A stretch of 20,813 nt of DNA from Actinomycetota bacterium (GTDB lineage: Bacteria > Actinomycetota > Aquicultoria > Aquicultorales > Aquicultoraceae). The position numbers and the translations under genes were made by a program. The notes under the pieces were generated by a model that was not told the origin of the DNA, ran no database searches, and saw only the letters and a list, made by a program, of their open reading frames with translations. The stretch lies in the NCBI GenBank assembly GCA_030017355.1, contig JASEIR010000015.1, forward strand, positions 1 to 20,813. The letters run 5' to 3'. Positions 6,895 to 14,977 of the stretch are shown one piece after another (within the stretch, counting starts at the first letter, position 1; every line of letters begins with the position of its first letter).

Positions 6895-7368
6895 ATGAAC
6901 ATAAGCAGAAAAGCAGAGTATGCAATCAGAGCAATGGTTGACCTTGCGATAAACTATGAACAGCAGCCCATCTTGTCAAAAGACATCGCCAAAAGACAAG
7001 ATATCCCGCAAAAATTTCTTGTTCAAATAATCCCAAGTTTAAAGAGCTCGGGGTTAGTTAGTACCATCCGCGGAGCTGGTGGTGGCATTTACCTAGGCAA
7101 AAGGCCAGATGAAATTAACATAAGGCAGATAATTGAGGCAATTGAGGGACCTATTGCTCTAAATCACTGCCTTATCGGCGCTACTGGTTGTCACAGGAAA
7201 CCCACCTGCCCGATTCACAGGACCTGGCAGTCAGCGCAAGACAAGATGCTCTCGGTTCTCGAGTCGACTACTCTATCAAGAGTTACCAACTTAAACAAGA
7301 AAGAACAAGGCAGACAACCGGTTGACAATATCGGAAAATTAGGAAACGAGATAGAGGTCGAGGTCTAA
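6895..7368 (+). CDS. Rrf2/IscR-family regulator with Fe-S ligand set
   Basis: This 157-aa winged-helix regulator shows the Rrf2 start MNISRKAEYAIRAMVDLA and the wing RGAGGGIYLGK (59-69). Cys92, Cys99, Cys105 and His108 line up with the cluster ligands of IscR (three Cys plus His), with a CX6CX5C spacing instead of CX5CX5C. It probably holds an iron-sulfur cluster and senses redox state, NO or cluster supply. The start at 6895 has GGAGG 7 nt upstream; a longer reading from 6811 would overlap the promoter. The 14 nt to the following cytochrome gene contain that gene's ribosome site, so the two are co-transcribed and the cytochrome is the likely target. The exact signal is unknown. Confidence 0.85.
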   Translation: MNISRKAEYAIRAMVDLAINYEQQPILSKDIAKRQDIPQKFLVQIIPSLKSSGLVSTIRGAGGGIYLGKRPDEINIRQIIEAIEGPIALNHCLIGATGCHRKPTCPIHRTWQSAQDKMLSVLESTTLSRVTNLNKKEQGRQPVDNIGKLGNEIEVEV

Positions 7369-7382
7369 AAGGAGGTATTAGT

Positions 7383-8171
7383 TTGAAGATTTTCCGCGAT
7401 AAGCTAAGCTATATAGCCTTGGCGATTGCTTTGGCAGTTACTATCGGTGGGATAGGTTACGCACTATACATAAATTCCGAGAGTGATAGATATCTTACGG
7501 GGCTAAGTACACCGCCCGCTACTCAACCATCCACTGTAAAGACTTCCGGTCAGGGCAGTGTGCCACCTCCTGAAGAAGCCATGCAAAACAACGCTTCAAT
7601 GCCGCCCTGCGTGTGCCACAGCAAAAACCCATCCATGGTTAAAATGCACGACTCGGTGAAAGGGCAAAGCTGCGACCTTTGCCACACAGGCGATGATAAT
7701 CTGATGGACCCCAATAGGAAAGCCGGTAACCAGGCTAACCTTGCGAAGCGTATCAAAGAAGAGAAGGTCTGCACACGGTGCCACCTCAAGGACGGGAGAA
7801 TAGTTGTCAGCAAGACTGAAAACAACAAAGTAAAAATCTCCGGTACGCTATTCTGCCCAAAATGTGGTAAGCAGATTACCAAGGACAATAAGACTTGCGG
7901 GACATGCGGCGGTACTGTTACAGTCAGCGAGTCAGGCTGGCAATGTAGCAAATGTGGACCTCTGGTCGATGTAGATAAGATCGCTGCCTTATCAAAGGAA
8001 AAGCCGAGCAACGATATCTGTAAACTCTGTCACTATGACAACAAAAAATTAATCTTAGACCACAGCAAGGTTTCCGGATATAATAAGAGTGAGGCAAAAA
8101 TCCCAGGCGGGTCGAATGACTGCCTGTCTTGTCACAAATCACACAACCAGTGCGGTGGATGCCATTTTTAG
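7383..8171 (+). CDS. Membrane-anchored multiheme cytochrome c with zinc-ribbon insert
   Basis: This 262-aa electron-transfer protein has an N-terminal membrane segment (about 9-31), a Pro/Ser/Thr-rich linker (40-75) and an outer domain. Five CXXCH haem sites are seen: CDLCH (97), CTRCH (130), CKLCH (213), CLSCH (247) and CGGCH (257). A sixth place, CVCH (76-79), has one residue too few for a normal haem site. Between the second and third haem sites lies a block with three CxxC pairs (158-161, 172-175, 188-191) in CPKCG, CGTCGG and CSKCG form, resembling a zinc ribbon or rubredoxin-like fold. The TTG start has AAAGGAGG about 7 nt upstream. The gene directly follows the Rrf2 regulator. It probably links the quinone pool to an outer acceptor; the partner is not known. 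Confidence 0.8.
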   Translation: MKIFRDKLSYIALAIALAVTIGGIGYALYINSESDRYLTGLSTPPATQPSTVKTSGQGSVPPPEEAMQNNASMPPCVCHSKNPSMVKMHDSVKGQSCDLCHTGDDNLMDPNRKAGNQANLAKRIKEEKVCTRCHLKDGRIVVSKTENNKVKISGTLFCPKCGKQITKDNKTCGTCGGTVTVSESGWQCSKCGPLVDVDKIAALSKEKPSNDICKLCHYDNKKLILDHSKVSGYNKSEAKIPGGSNDCLSCHKSHNQCGGCHF

Positions 8172-8244
8172 ATACAATATAGCTACGTAAACTTGGCTTA
8201 CCCTATCGCAAGTCTATCAACCAGATATTTACAAGGAGATCATG

Positions 8245-8451
8245 ATGGCTATCATTACCAAAGACATGTCTATTGCTGAATGTGTCGAACAGTATCCAGA
8301 AACCGTTGATGTTTTCCAACGATACGGTCTGGCCTGCTTTGGCTGTGCGGTTTCAAGGCTCGAGAACATTGAGCAAGGTGCAGCGTTGCATGGCATTGAT
8401 CCAAATGTACTAGTAGCCGAATTGAATGATGTCGTTGAAAATAAGGAATAA
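8245..8451 (+). CDS. DUF1858 redox-disulfide domain protein
   Basis: A complete 68-aa single-domain protein of the DUF1858 type. It starts with the TKDMSIAECVEQYPETVDVFQRYGL pattern (split here as residues 5-19 and 20-29) and has a CFGC motif (31-34) for a redox-active disulfide or metal binding. Relatives are found beside hybrid cluster proteins and other anaerobic redox enzymes and are thought to regulate or reduce partners. ATG occurs at 8242 and 8245; the second is preferred because AAGGAG (8233-8238) is 6 nt away. It follows the cytochrome gene by 73 nt on the same strand and may be in the same Rrf2-controlled transcript. Confidence 0.75.
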   Translation: MAIITKDMSIAECVEQYPETVDVFQRYGLACFGCAVSRLENIEQGAALHGIDPNVLVAELNDVVENKE

Positions 8452-8495
8452 ACAATCTGATTTTATAGCTGGGCCGACAGGTTAAAGGGACGTTT

Positions 8496-9356
8496 ATGAG
8501 GATAAGCATTTCGGATATCTTCTGGCTGCTGTTTATACTGCTTTTTATTGTCCCTATAATTCAGCGCCGTATTTTAGATATAAGAAGATTGCAATTCCTC
8601 CATAGAATAGAGGAAAACAGAAAGACGCGCTTAATTACTTTAATTCACCGTCAAGAAGCCTTAAGTTTTCTTGGAATTCCATTTGTTCGCTATATCGATA
8701 TAGAAGATTCTGAGCAAATCTTAAGAGCCATCCGATTAACAGACGCACATGTACCCATCGATATCGTTTTGCATACACCAGGCGGGCTTGTTTTAGCCGC
8801 GGAACAGATAGCCTTTGCACTCAAGAGGCATCCATCAAAAGTCACGGTATTTGTCCCACATTACGCTATGTCTGGTGGAACTCTTATTGCTCTGGCTGCT
8901 GATGAGATAGTAATGGATGCCAATGCCGTGCTTGGGCCAATTGATCCGCAGATAGGAGATCCAAGGGGAGGGTCTTTCCCAGCTGCATCTATACTTGCTG
9001 CAGCTCAGATACCAAACCCAGGCAACAGGGATGACCAAACCCTCATTCTTGCCGACGTAGCAAAAAAGGCAATTAACCAGGTAAATAAGGTAATTTTTGA
9101 GCTAGTTAAAGATAAGATGCCAGAGGAGCAAGCTATTGAACTTGCAAAAAAACTTAGCGAGGGGCGCTGGACTCACGACTATCCAATAAGTGTTGATGAA
9201 GCAAAATCATTGGGGCTTCCAGTAAATAGCAACCTGCCAAAAGATTTTCACGAGCTGATGCAACTTTACCCACAAACTCAACAAAGAAGGCCATCGGTAG
9301 AATACATCCCGCTTCCATATAGAAGCAGGCCAGCACCAAGAGACAAGGGTCATTAA
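8496..9356 (+). CDS. Membrane-bound ClpP-fold serine protease, SDH family
   Basis: A 286-aa protein with one N-terminal membrane helix (about 7-24), a charged helical linker (24-50) and a ClpP/crotonase-type domain. The oxyanion loop HTPGG (93-97) and the nucleophile motif AMSGGT (Ser126) are clear, followed by ALAADEIVMD (132-141) and GPIDPQIG (147-154). This matches the serine dehydrogenase proteinase family (PF01972), relatives of SppA and NfeD-linked membrane proteases. It probably cleaves small membrane or signal-peptide substrates at the inner face. ATG at 8496 has AAAGGGA 6 nt upstream. It lies 44 nt after the DUF1858 gene. No substrate can be deduced. Confidence 0.8.
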   Translation: MRISISDIFWLLFILLFIVPIIQRRILDIRRLQFLHRIEENRKTRLITLIHRQEALSFLGIPFVRYIDIEDSEQILRAIRLTDAHVPIDIVLHTPGGLVLAAEQIAFALKRHPSKVTVFVPHYAMSGGTLIALAADEIVMDANAVLGPIDPQIGDPRGGSFPAASILAAAQIPNPGNRDDQTLILADVAKKAINQVNKVIFELVKDKMPEEQAIELAKKLSEGRWTHDYPISVDEAKSLGLPVNSNLPKDFHELMQLYPQTQQRRPSVEYIPLPYRSRPAPRDKGH

Positions 9357-9483
9357 AGCGCACCTAATTGTGAGACACTCAACAAAAAAGGGTAAGTTGT
9401 CAGCTAGAAACAATCCTAAAGGTCTGAGGCGAGATCGATAAGAGTCTGAGATTGGAAGAGTCTTTAAGGCGAGGTGGACCAAA

Positions 9484-11592
9484 TTGGTTGCTAAAGTGCG
9501 CAAAAGAGATGGTCGAATTGTTAACTTTGAGATGCAGAAAATCGCAAATGCAATACATAAGGCTTTAAACGCTGTGGGACAGCCAGATGGCACGCTGGCT
9601 TCTAGCTTAGCTGAAAAAGTTACTAATAAGCTTGAGAGAAAAGCAAAAGAGATGCCAATCCCAGAAGTAGAGCAAATCCAAGACCTAGTCGAGCAGGTAT
9701 TAATTGAGGAAAATCTGGCAGAAGTAGCTAAGGCATACATTCTCTATCGTCAGATGCGGGCAAGTGTTCGGGCGGCTCGAGAATTCGTTGGGGTGCCCCT
9801 TAACGATATAAAGGTAAGCGTAAATGCAGCAAAAGTCTTAAGCCAAAGATATCTACAAAAAGATGATGAGGGAAACGTTATCGAGACACCTAGCCAAATG
9901 TTTAGACGAGTTGCTGTTACTGTTGCTTCAGCAGATAAGCTCTACAACCCCGAAGCCGATATAAAAGCGCTTGAAGAAGAGTTTTACCATCTGATGGTAA
10001 ACTTCGAGTTTCTTCCTAACTCACCAACACTGATGAACGCTGGCACATCAATAGGTCAGCTTGCTGCATGCTTTGTTATTCCTGTTGGCGATTCAATCCC
10101 CGAAATATTTGATTCATTAAAGCACATGGCAATTATTCACCAGACTGGTGGTGGTACAGGTTTTTCATTCTCCAGACTTCGACCAAAAGGCGATGTTGTT
10201 AAATCAACAAAAGGTATAGCTTCGGGACCAGTATCTTTTATGCGCATATTTGATACAGCAACAGACGTCATCAAGCAGGGCGGCAGACGTCGCGGCGCAA
10301 ATATGGGCATTTTAAGAGATGATCACCCGGATATCATTGACTTCGTAACTGCAAAGAAAAGGGAGGACTTCCTTGCAAACTTCAATCTTTCAGTTGCAGT
10401 CAGCGATAAATTTATTAAAGCAGTTAAAGAGGATGGGGATTTTGAGTTAATAAACCCAAGAGATGGAAGTGTTGCTGGCAAACTTTCAGCGAAATATTTG
10501 TTTGATTTGATGGTAGCTATGGCCTGGACAACAGGTGATCCAGGTTTATTCTTCATCGATCGGGCTAACGAGGCAAATCCAACGCCAGAGATTGGAATGT
10601 TTGAGAGCACAAACCCGTGCGGTGAAGTGCCTCTCCTTCCTTATGAGCCTTGCAATCTGGGATCAATTAACCTTCACAAGGTAGTCGAAGATAGAAAAAT
10701 CAACTGGGATAAGTTGAGAAAAATTACTCAACTAAGCACTCATTTCCTGGACAACGTCATTGATGCCTGTAAATATCCGCTCCCTCAAATTGATTTTATG
10801 GCAAAAGCAAACAGGAAAATTGGCCTGGGCGTTATGGGCTTTGCTCAGATGCTTCTCGAGCTGGGAATTCCATATGATAGCGAGGAAGCCCTTAAAGTTG
10901 GCGAGGAAGTAATGCGCTTCATTTATGATGAGGCTATTAAAACATCAGTCAAGCTCGCTGAGGAGAGAGGCTCCTTCCCTAATTTCAAGGGAAGCAAGTG
11001 GGATAAAGCTGGATACACAAAAATGAGAAATGCCACGGTTACTACTGTTGCTCCAACCGGCACCATAAGCATCATTGCGGGAACAAGCAGCGGTATCGAG
11101 CCCTTATTTGCTATTGCTTATGCCAGAGAGGTCATGGAAGGAACAACGCTGCTTGAAACTGACCCTGTATTTGAAAAAGTAGCAAAAGAACGGGGCTTTT
11201 ATACCCCAGAGCTTATGATGGAGATATCAAAGCAAGGCACGATTCAGGAATTTGAGGAAATTCCAGATGATGTTAAGAGGGTATTTGTTACATCCTTTGA
11301 TATAGCACCGGAGTGGCATGTGCGTATGCAGGCGGTCTTCCAGAAGTATGTGGATAATGCTGTTTCTAAAACCGTAAACCTACCTGCGAGCGCCACTCTT
11401 GATGATGTTCGCAAGATATTCCTTCTTGCATATGAACTTGGATGTAAAGGCATTACTGTTTACCGATATGGAAGTAAGAAAGAGCAGGTTCTCTATATTG
11501 GAAGACCTGAGGAGAATAAAATCCTTAAGCAGCCAATTACAGCATCTTCAGAATATTCAGGCGGCTGTGCTTGGGGCTATTGCCCTCTCTAA
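9484..11592 (+). CDS. nrdJ: Adenosylcobalamin-dependent (class II) ribonucleotide reductase
   Basis: Makes deoxyribonucleotides without oxygen using a B12 radical. The 702-aa protein has an ATP-cone regulatory domain (about 3-93) and the catalytic barrel. Cys196 (AACFVIP) and Cys390 (EPCNLGSINL) form the reducible pair; Asn377, Cys379 and Glu381 of NPCGE are the radical-site triad. PTGTISIIAGTSSGIEP (about 525-541) binds phosphate. The end is unusual: after YGSKKEQVL the protein stops with GGCAWGYCPL, a CX4C pair, with no zinc-finger-like tail of the kind many relatives carry. The TTG start has GAGGTGG about 7 nt upstream and no ATG lies close. The stop overlaps the end of the convergent gene by 4 nt. 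No cobalamin riboswitch or NrdR box was recognised in the 127 nt upstream. Confidence 0.9.
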   Translation: MVAKVRKRDGRIVNFEMQKIANAIHKALNAVGQPDGTLASSLAEKVTNKLERKAKEMPIPEVEQIQDLVEQVLIEENLAEVAKAYILYRQMRASVRAAREFVGVPLNDIKVSVNAAKVLSQRYLQKDDEGNVIETPSQMFRRVAVTVASADKLYNPEADIKALEEEFYHLMVNFEFLPNSPTLMNAGTSIGQLAACFVIPVGDSIPEIFDSLKHMAIIHQTGGGTGFSFSRLRPKGDVVKSTKGIASGPVSFMRIFDTATDVIKQGGRRRGANMGILRDDHPDIIDFVTAKKREDFLANFNLSVAVSDKFIKAVKEDGDFELINPRDGSVAGKLSAKYLFDLMVAMAWTTGDPGLFFIDRANEANPTPEIGMFESTNPCGEVPLLPYEPCNLGSINLHKVVEDRKINWDKLRKITQLSTHFLDNVIDACKYPLPQIDFMAKANRKIGLGVMGFAQMLLELGIPYDSEEALKVGEEVMRFIYDEAIKTSVKLAEERGSFPNFKGSKWDKAGYTKMRNATVTTVAPTGTISIIAGTSSGIEPLFAIAYAREVMEGTTLLETDPVFEKVAKERGFYTPELMMEISKQGTIQEFEEIPDDVKRVFVTSFDIAPEWHVRMQAVFQKYVDNAVSKTVNLPASATLDDVRKIFLLAYELGCKGITVYRYGSKKEQVLYIGRPEENKILKQPITASSEYSGGCAWGYCPL

Positions 11593-12797
11593 AACAGCAT
11601 GCATCGAAGCATCTTGGGCATAAAGATTGATGAGGGCTTGGCTGTACTCATCATTATGCTTGTAAATTTGGCAGCAAGCTCTGGATGTTTTGCGCCTTTT
11701 TTGATAAGCTTATCCATCCACGTATAATTAGCCAAACCAAATCTTATCAGCTCATAAACGCGGTGGTTCATGTAGAAGTTTTTATTCAAATGATTTTGAT
11801 ACAGCATAAGGGCTCTTTCTGATATATCTCCTTTGCTAAAAGCATGCCTTATAACCAAGGCTGCTTGCTCGCCGCTCTCTAATGCATATGCAATCCCCTC
11901 GCCAGTCAAGGGGTTGATTAATCCAGCGGAGTCGCCAACAAGCAAGACTCCATCTGCTACACTTTTATACCTCCCATACCCCATCCTCAAATGCGCCCCT
12001 TTTATATCTGTGGCTGCAGCCGCATCGCTTAAATCTATTGGAGAGGTATCTTTTTCAGACACAAACCATCTAATCAGCCTTTTTACATCAACATCAAGCT
12101 GCTTCATCTTTGGGCAGCTTACACCTAGCCCAATATTAGCAGTTGTTTCACTTACCGGAAAAATCCATGCATAGCCCTCAGGTATGCGCTCATCAATGTA
12201 GATATTTATGCAATCGTCTAAGCCCTTAACATTAGAAAAATAAGCCCTGGCAGCAAAAGCATGTGGTTTTACACTTTGCAAACCAAGATACTTCGCAAAA
12301 GACCCGTTCGTGCCATCAGCGCAGACTAAAATTTTACACGAAATTTCTGTCTCTTCTCCATTGCAGGAAGTTCTTACTCCTTTTACGGTTCCATTAGATA
12401 CAACAGGAGATACAGCTTTATGGCCCATATAAACCCTAGCCCCTGCACTAGAAGCCGTTTCTACAAGCTTATGGTCTAGATCTCTGCGTGATACTATGTA
12501 GAAATACGGGTAAGGGGTGTCCTCGGCTGGTATATGTGCCTCAAAACGAGAGCCCATGCTTGAAACCATGCGCACACGATTGCATCGGTAATAGCTGCCA
12601 GATGCCAACCAATTACCTAAGCCCATTTTATTCATTATCTGGATAGCGCGCGGCCCAAGCCCGTCACCGCAAGCCTTTTCACGCGGGAAATGGCTCTTGT
12701 CAATTAGGACCACTTCAATTCCCTGTTGTGCCAAAAAAAAGGCTGCAGATGAACCTGCTGGCCCTGCTCCCACAATTACTACATCAGCTTTGTCCAT
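11589..12797 (-). CDS. Geranylgeranyl-reductase-family FAD oxidoreductase
   Basis: A 402-aa flavoprotein. It begins with an FAD-binding Rossmann motif, VIVGAGPAGS (7-16), followed by KACGDGLGPRA, typical of geranylgeranyl reductases. The second FAD motif is GDSAGLINPLTGEGIAYAL. Members saturate isoprenoid chains of lipids, chlorophyll or menaquinone (MenJ in mycobacteria). In this setting menaquinone or lipid reduction is the best guess. ATG at 12797 is preferred over a TTG at 12812 because the promoter at 12829-12857 would start transcription near 12822, leaving only about 10 nt before the TTG; no Shine-Dalgarno is seen for either. The stop overlaps the nrdJ stop. The gene may also be reached from the upstream Asp23 operon. 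Confidence 0.82.
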   Translation of the reverse strand: MDKADVVIVGAGPAGSSAAFFLAQQGIEVVLIDKSHFPREKACGDGLGPRAIQIMNKMGLGNWLASGSYYRCNRVRMVSSMGSRFEAHIPAEDTPYPYFYIVSRRDLDHKLVETASSAGARVYMGHKAVSPVVSNGTVKGVRTSCNGEETEISCKILVCADGTNGSFAKYLGLQSVKPHAFAARAYFSNVKGLDDCINIYIDERIPEGYAWIFPVSETTANIGLGVSCPKMKQLDVDVKRLIRWFVSEKDTSPIDLSDAAAATDIKGAHLRMGYGRYKSVADGVLLVGDSAGLINPLTGEGIAYALESGEQAALVIRHAFSKGDISERALMLYQNHLNKNFYMNHRVYELIRFGLANYTWMDKLIKKGAKHPELAAKFTSIMMSTAKPSSIFMPKMLRCMLF

Positions 12798-12828
12798 ACA
12801 GCAAATCGCCAAGAATTGATTTTAGCTA

Positions 12829-12857
12829 ATAATATACTTTGTTGGATAGCAATTCAA
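12829..12857 (-). promoter_or_regulatory. Sigma70-type promoter of the FAD oxidoreductase gene
   Basis: On the minus strand TTGAAT (12857-12852), 17 nt, then TATTAT (12834-12829). The spacing is ideal and the boxes are close to consensus. The predicted leader to the ATG at 12797 is about 25 nt. Confidence 0.55.
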
Positions 12858-12909
12858 ATCAATTCCTGGTTAAATAATAGAGGTATAGTAACTACTGTCT
12901 ATAGTTCTT

Positions 12910-13089
12910 CTACGACCTTGAGTATCTTCTTATATATGCTTGCAAGTCAACCTGACCGTCGAGAATCCGGCCAACAAAGTAACCGCCTATAGCTAAAATG
13001 ATCCCTAGCAAAATGGATGCAAAGCCAAAAGCTATCCATGCGATTCCTAAAATAAGCCCCATAAGAATCGCAAATTGTGTATTGCTCAT
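12910..13089 (-). CDS. Small membrane protein, DUF2273-like
   Basis: A complete 59-aa protein with two close hydrophobic segments (about 6-22 and 23-40) and a basic tail ending AYIRRYSRS. Size, topology, the glycine-rich GIILAIGGYFVGR stretch (29-41) and location behind the Asp23/AmaP genes fit DUF2273, a small protein regularly found in Asp23 clusters. ATG at 13089 has AAAGGGGG about 7 nt upstream, and the gap to the preceding gene is 17 nt, so it is the last gene of the operon. Its function in the family is unknown, probably membrane anchoring of Asp23-type proteins. Confidence 0.75.
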   Translation of the reverse strand: MSNTQFAILMGLILGIAWIAFGFASILLGIILAIGGYFVGRILDGQVDLQAYIRRYSRS

Positions 13090-13106
13090 TTCATAACCCC
13101 CTTTTA

Positions 13107-13682
13107 CTAAACAACACGCCTCTCGGTAGGTTCTAAATTAATTGTTATATCATGGCGCATCTTCGCAATGCCAAATTTATCAAGCCACTCCTGGTTAACT
13201 AGACTCCGAATCTTTTTATCAATATCGCTTATTTTTGCATCCCTTCTAACCATGAGCGAGGAGTGAGCAAATACCCGTCCTTCTCTCTCCGAATAAATCT
13301 GCGTCTTGGAACCAACCACTCCCTGGACTTTCGATATCGCAAAGTCCATCGCCCTGCCAAGCACATCATAACTTACAGTTGTAAATCCTGGCCCTTTCTC
13401 CTTAATCTCATACCGACCACCTACAACAGGTTTTACAATCCCGAGAAATTGGCCCCGAAACCATAATACTGAGAGAACCAGTACAACAATTAGAAGCAAA
13501 ATTGATGCTAACCCTGTCGTAGCCAGATTAACCTGGAATAGGTTTATGATTCTTAGATAAGGAATAATGGAATTGACCTGCGACGGCGTTACAACCCCCA
13601 ATGCAAGTAAAGCACTGGTTAAGCTTACCGCAAGAATAATAATGGCTATTAACGCTAGTAACACTCTGTTTAGCGTATCCAT
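13107..13682 (-). CDS. AmaP-like membrane anchor protein (second copy)
   Basis: About 191 aa with two membrane helices (about 4-27 and 50-71) and a cytoplasmic domain (about 80-191) that resembles the Asp23-type fold of AmaP anchors. This matches alkaline-shock membrane anchors, which hold Asp23 on the membrane. Start choice is open between GTG 13694, ATG 13688 and ATG 13682; the last is preferred because GGGGA lies 6 nt upstream. A GTG start at 13694 would overlap the preceding stop by one base. It resembles the preceding gene in length and layout, so the two probably arose by duplication, though the sequences are far apart. Confidence 0.7.
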   Translation of the reverse strand: MDTLNRVLLALIAIIILAVSLTSALLALGVVTPSQVNSIIPYLRIINLFQVNLATTGLASILLLIVVLVLSVLWFRGQFLGIVKPVVGGRYEIKEKGPGFTTVSYDVLGRAMDFAISKVQGVVGSKTQIYSEREGRVFAHSSLMVRRDAKISDIDKKIRSLVNQEWLDKFGIAKMRHDITINLEPTERRVV

Positions 13683-13693
13683 GGTCATCCCCA

Positions 13694-14236
13694 CTATGCA
13701 GCTCGTTTAAACCTGGATATTCGAGTGCTTATTTGTCTAAGGCCTTCCCCCACCCCAATTGACTCTAAATTTGCCTTGATGTTCTCCTCAACCTGAGCGC
13801 GTACTTGGCCAAGGTCTGCCTGAGATGAAACTGCAATGTTAGCTGATACATCAAATTGCTTTCCGTGGACTAAAATATCCACACCTTCAGATGTAATTGC
13901 TCTCAGCTTAGAAAGGCGCTGGCTCAGGCATCTTTCTATATCCGGCCTTGAGATTTGCGTCATTCCTTGACTATCATCCCTTACCAACACAAAGCGCGCC
14001 CTAAAAGGTCGAATTTCCAATATCAACAGTACTAGCGCTAGCAGTGATACCGCTAGAAGTAATGCTCCAATTTGGCTAGCACTAAGAGCCAAAAGCGGTG
14101 TAAACAATCTTCTTATTGGGGAAGTTAACGACGGCAAACGAGCTAGAACTCCAATTAGATAGAGCGTACCTATTGCCGACCCAAAAATTAGCGCAAGCGA
14201 AATTATTGTTGCAAGTAAACGATTAAATAATCTCAT
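13694..14236 (-). CDS. AmaP-like membrane anchor protein (first copy)
   Basis: A 180-aa protein with two hydrophobic segments (about 8-30 and 53-73) and a C-terminal domain. The segment DVSANIAVSSQADLGQVRAQ (128-147) has the strand-helix pattern of AmaP/Asp23-type domains. ATG at 14236 overlaps the preceding stop in an ATGA arrangement, so translation is coupled. Role inferred from family and context: anchoring or organising Asp23-type proteins on the membrane, tied to envelope stress. A closely placed second copy follows. Confidence 0.65.
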   Translation of the reverse strand: MRLFNRLLATIISLALIFGSAIGTLYLIGVLARLPSLTSPIRRLFTPLLALSASQIGALLLAVSLLALVLLILEIRPFRARFVLVRDDSQGMTQISRPDIERCLSQRLSKLRAITSEGVDILVHGKQFDVSANIAVSSQADLGQVRAQVEENIKANLESIGVGEGLRQISTRISRFKRAA

Positions 14237-14562
14237 ACCGCCATAATCAAATCCTCTACTCTAATATCAATGCTGGTCACATGGCCAGCATAACCTCTCC
14301 GATCAAGCTCGCCCCAAATTTCAGAGCGCAATTTATTAGCTGCTTCTGAAATCCTCATTCCACTTACTATGATGCTAACGATAACTCCGTAACGCCCTTT
14401 AGCATCAGGCCCATGCACCCATACCCCAGGAACATCAAGGTTGTATGGATACGAGGCACCAACCATTGGTCTCTGAACAAGCGAGACTCCTTTTACCTTT
14501 CCTACCGCAGACCTGATAGCTAGAGCTATTCTTCTTTTCTCGTCTAAAATATCAAGCGGCAC
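14233..14562 (-). CDS. Small Asp23-like protein
   Basis: About 109 aa, soluble, with no membrane segment. It has an Asp23-like pattern: an N-terminal helix (DEKRRIALAIRSAVGKVKGV), a central strand region GRYGVIVSIIVSGMRI, a helix (SEAANKLRSEIWGELDRRG) and an end strand HVTSIDIRVEDLI. This second, shorter Asp23-type protein is encoded between the main Asp23 and the AmaP-like genes. The start is uncertain: GTG at 14562 or GTG at 14571, both inside the end of the asp23 gene, with GGGGAAAGTGA as ribosome site. A longer reading from 14616 overlaps asp23 by 65 nt and is less likely. Function unknown. Confidence 0.6.
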   Translation of the reverse strand: MPLDILDEKRRIALAIRSAVGKVKGVSLVQRPMVGASYPYNLDVPGVWVHGPDAKGRYGVIVSIIVSGMRISEAANKLRSEIWGELDRRGYAGHVTSIDIRVEDLIMAV

Positions 14563-14977
14563 GTTGTTCACTTTCCCCAGCCTGCTGTTGCTGCTGTTGT
14601 GGGAAGAACAGGTCATTAACTGCGATATTTACTTCTTTTACACGCAGGCCCGTCATCGATTGAATCTGGTTAATGATGTTTTTCCGGACCCGATCGGTAA
14701 CCTCAGGAATAGCCTGTCCATAATCGACGATAAGGTTAACATCAACTGCCGCCTCTTCCTCTCCAACCTCCACATTAACGCCCACTGGCATTGGTGCCCC
14801 TGTAATCCTTGAAATAGCCCCACCAATAACGCGAGCTGCTGGCGCACCTAAATCATGCACGCCAGGGACTTCACGAGCAGCTATGCTTGCAATCTTAGCA
14901 ACAACCGAATCCGCTATCATTGTTCTTCCGGGTCCTTGGCTTTTTAGTTTTTTCATTTCTTCCTGCGGTGTTCCCAT
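14552..14977 (-). CDS. Asp23/Gls24-family envelope stress protein
   Basis: A 141-aa soluble protein. The core GRTMIADSVVAKIASIAAREVPGV (split: 17-30 and 31-40), the VNVEVGEEEAAVDVNLIVDYG region and VREVNIAVNDLFF-type end (VKEVNIAVNDLFF, about 113-125) are typical of Asp23/Gls24. These proteins are abundant, membrane-associated through AmaP and linked to envelope homeostasis and alkaline stress. A run of six glutamines (127-132) sits in the tail. ATG at 14977 has AAAGGAGG 12 nt upstream. It is the first gene of a five-gene run. No convincing -35/-10 pair was found upstream; a partial palindrome AATTTTGTGAAATTT lies about 50-70 nt before the start. Confidence 0.88.
   Translation of the reverse strand: MGTPQEEMKKLKSQGPGRTMIADSVVAKIASIAAREVPGVHDLGAPAARVIGGAISRITGAPMPVGVNVEVGEEEAAVDVNLIVDYGQAIPEVTDRVRKNIINQIQSMTGLRVKEVNIAVNDLFFPQQQQQQAGESEQRAA

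Noticed and set aside
9357..9483. Cobalamin riboswitch in front of the B12-dependent nrdJ
   Set aside because: The gap is only 127 nt and no B12-box-like sequence was seen.
9207..9740. 177-aa minus-strand reading frame
   Set aside because: Antisense to the protease and nrdJ genes, both with strong motifs; composition looks like a shadow of the real frame.
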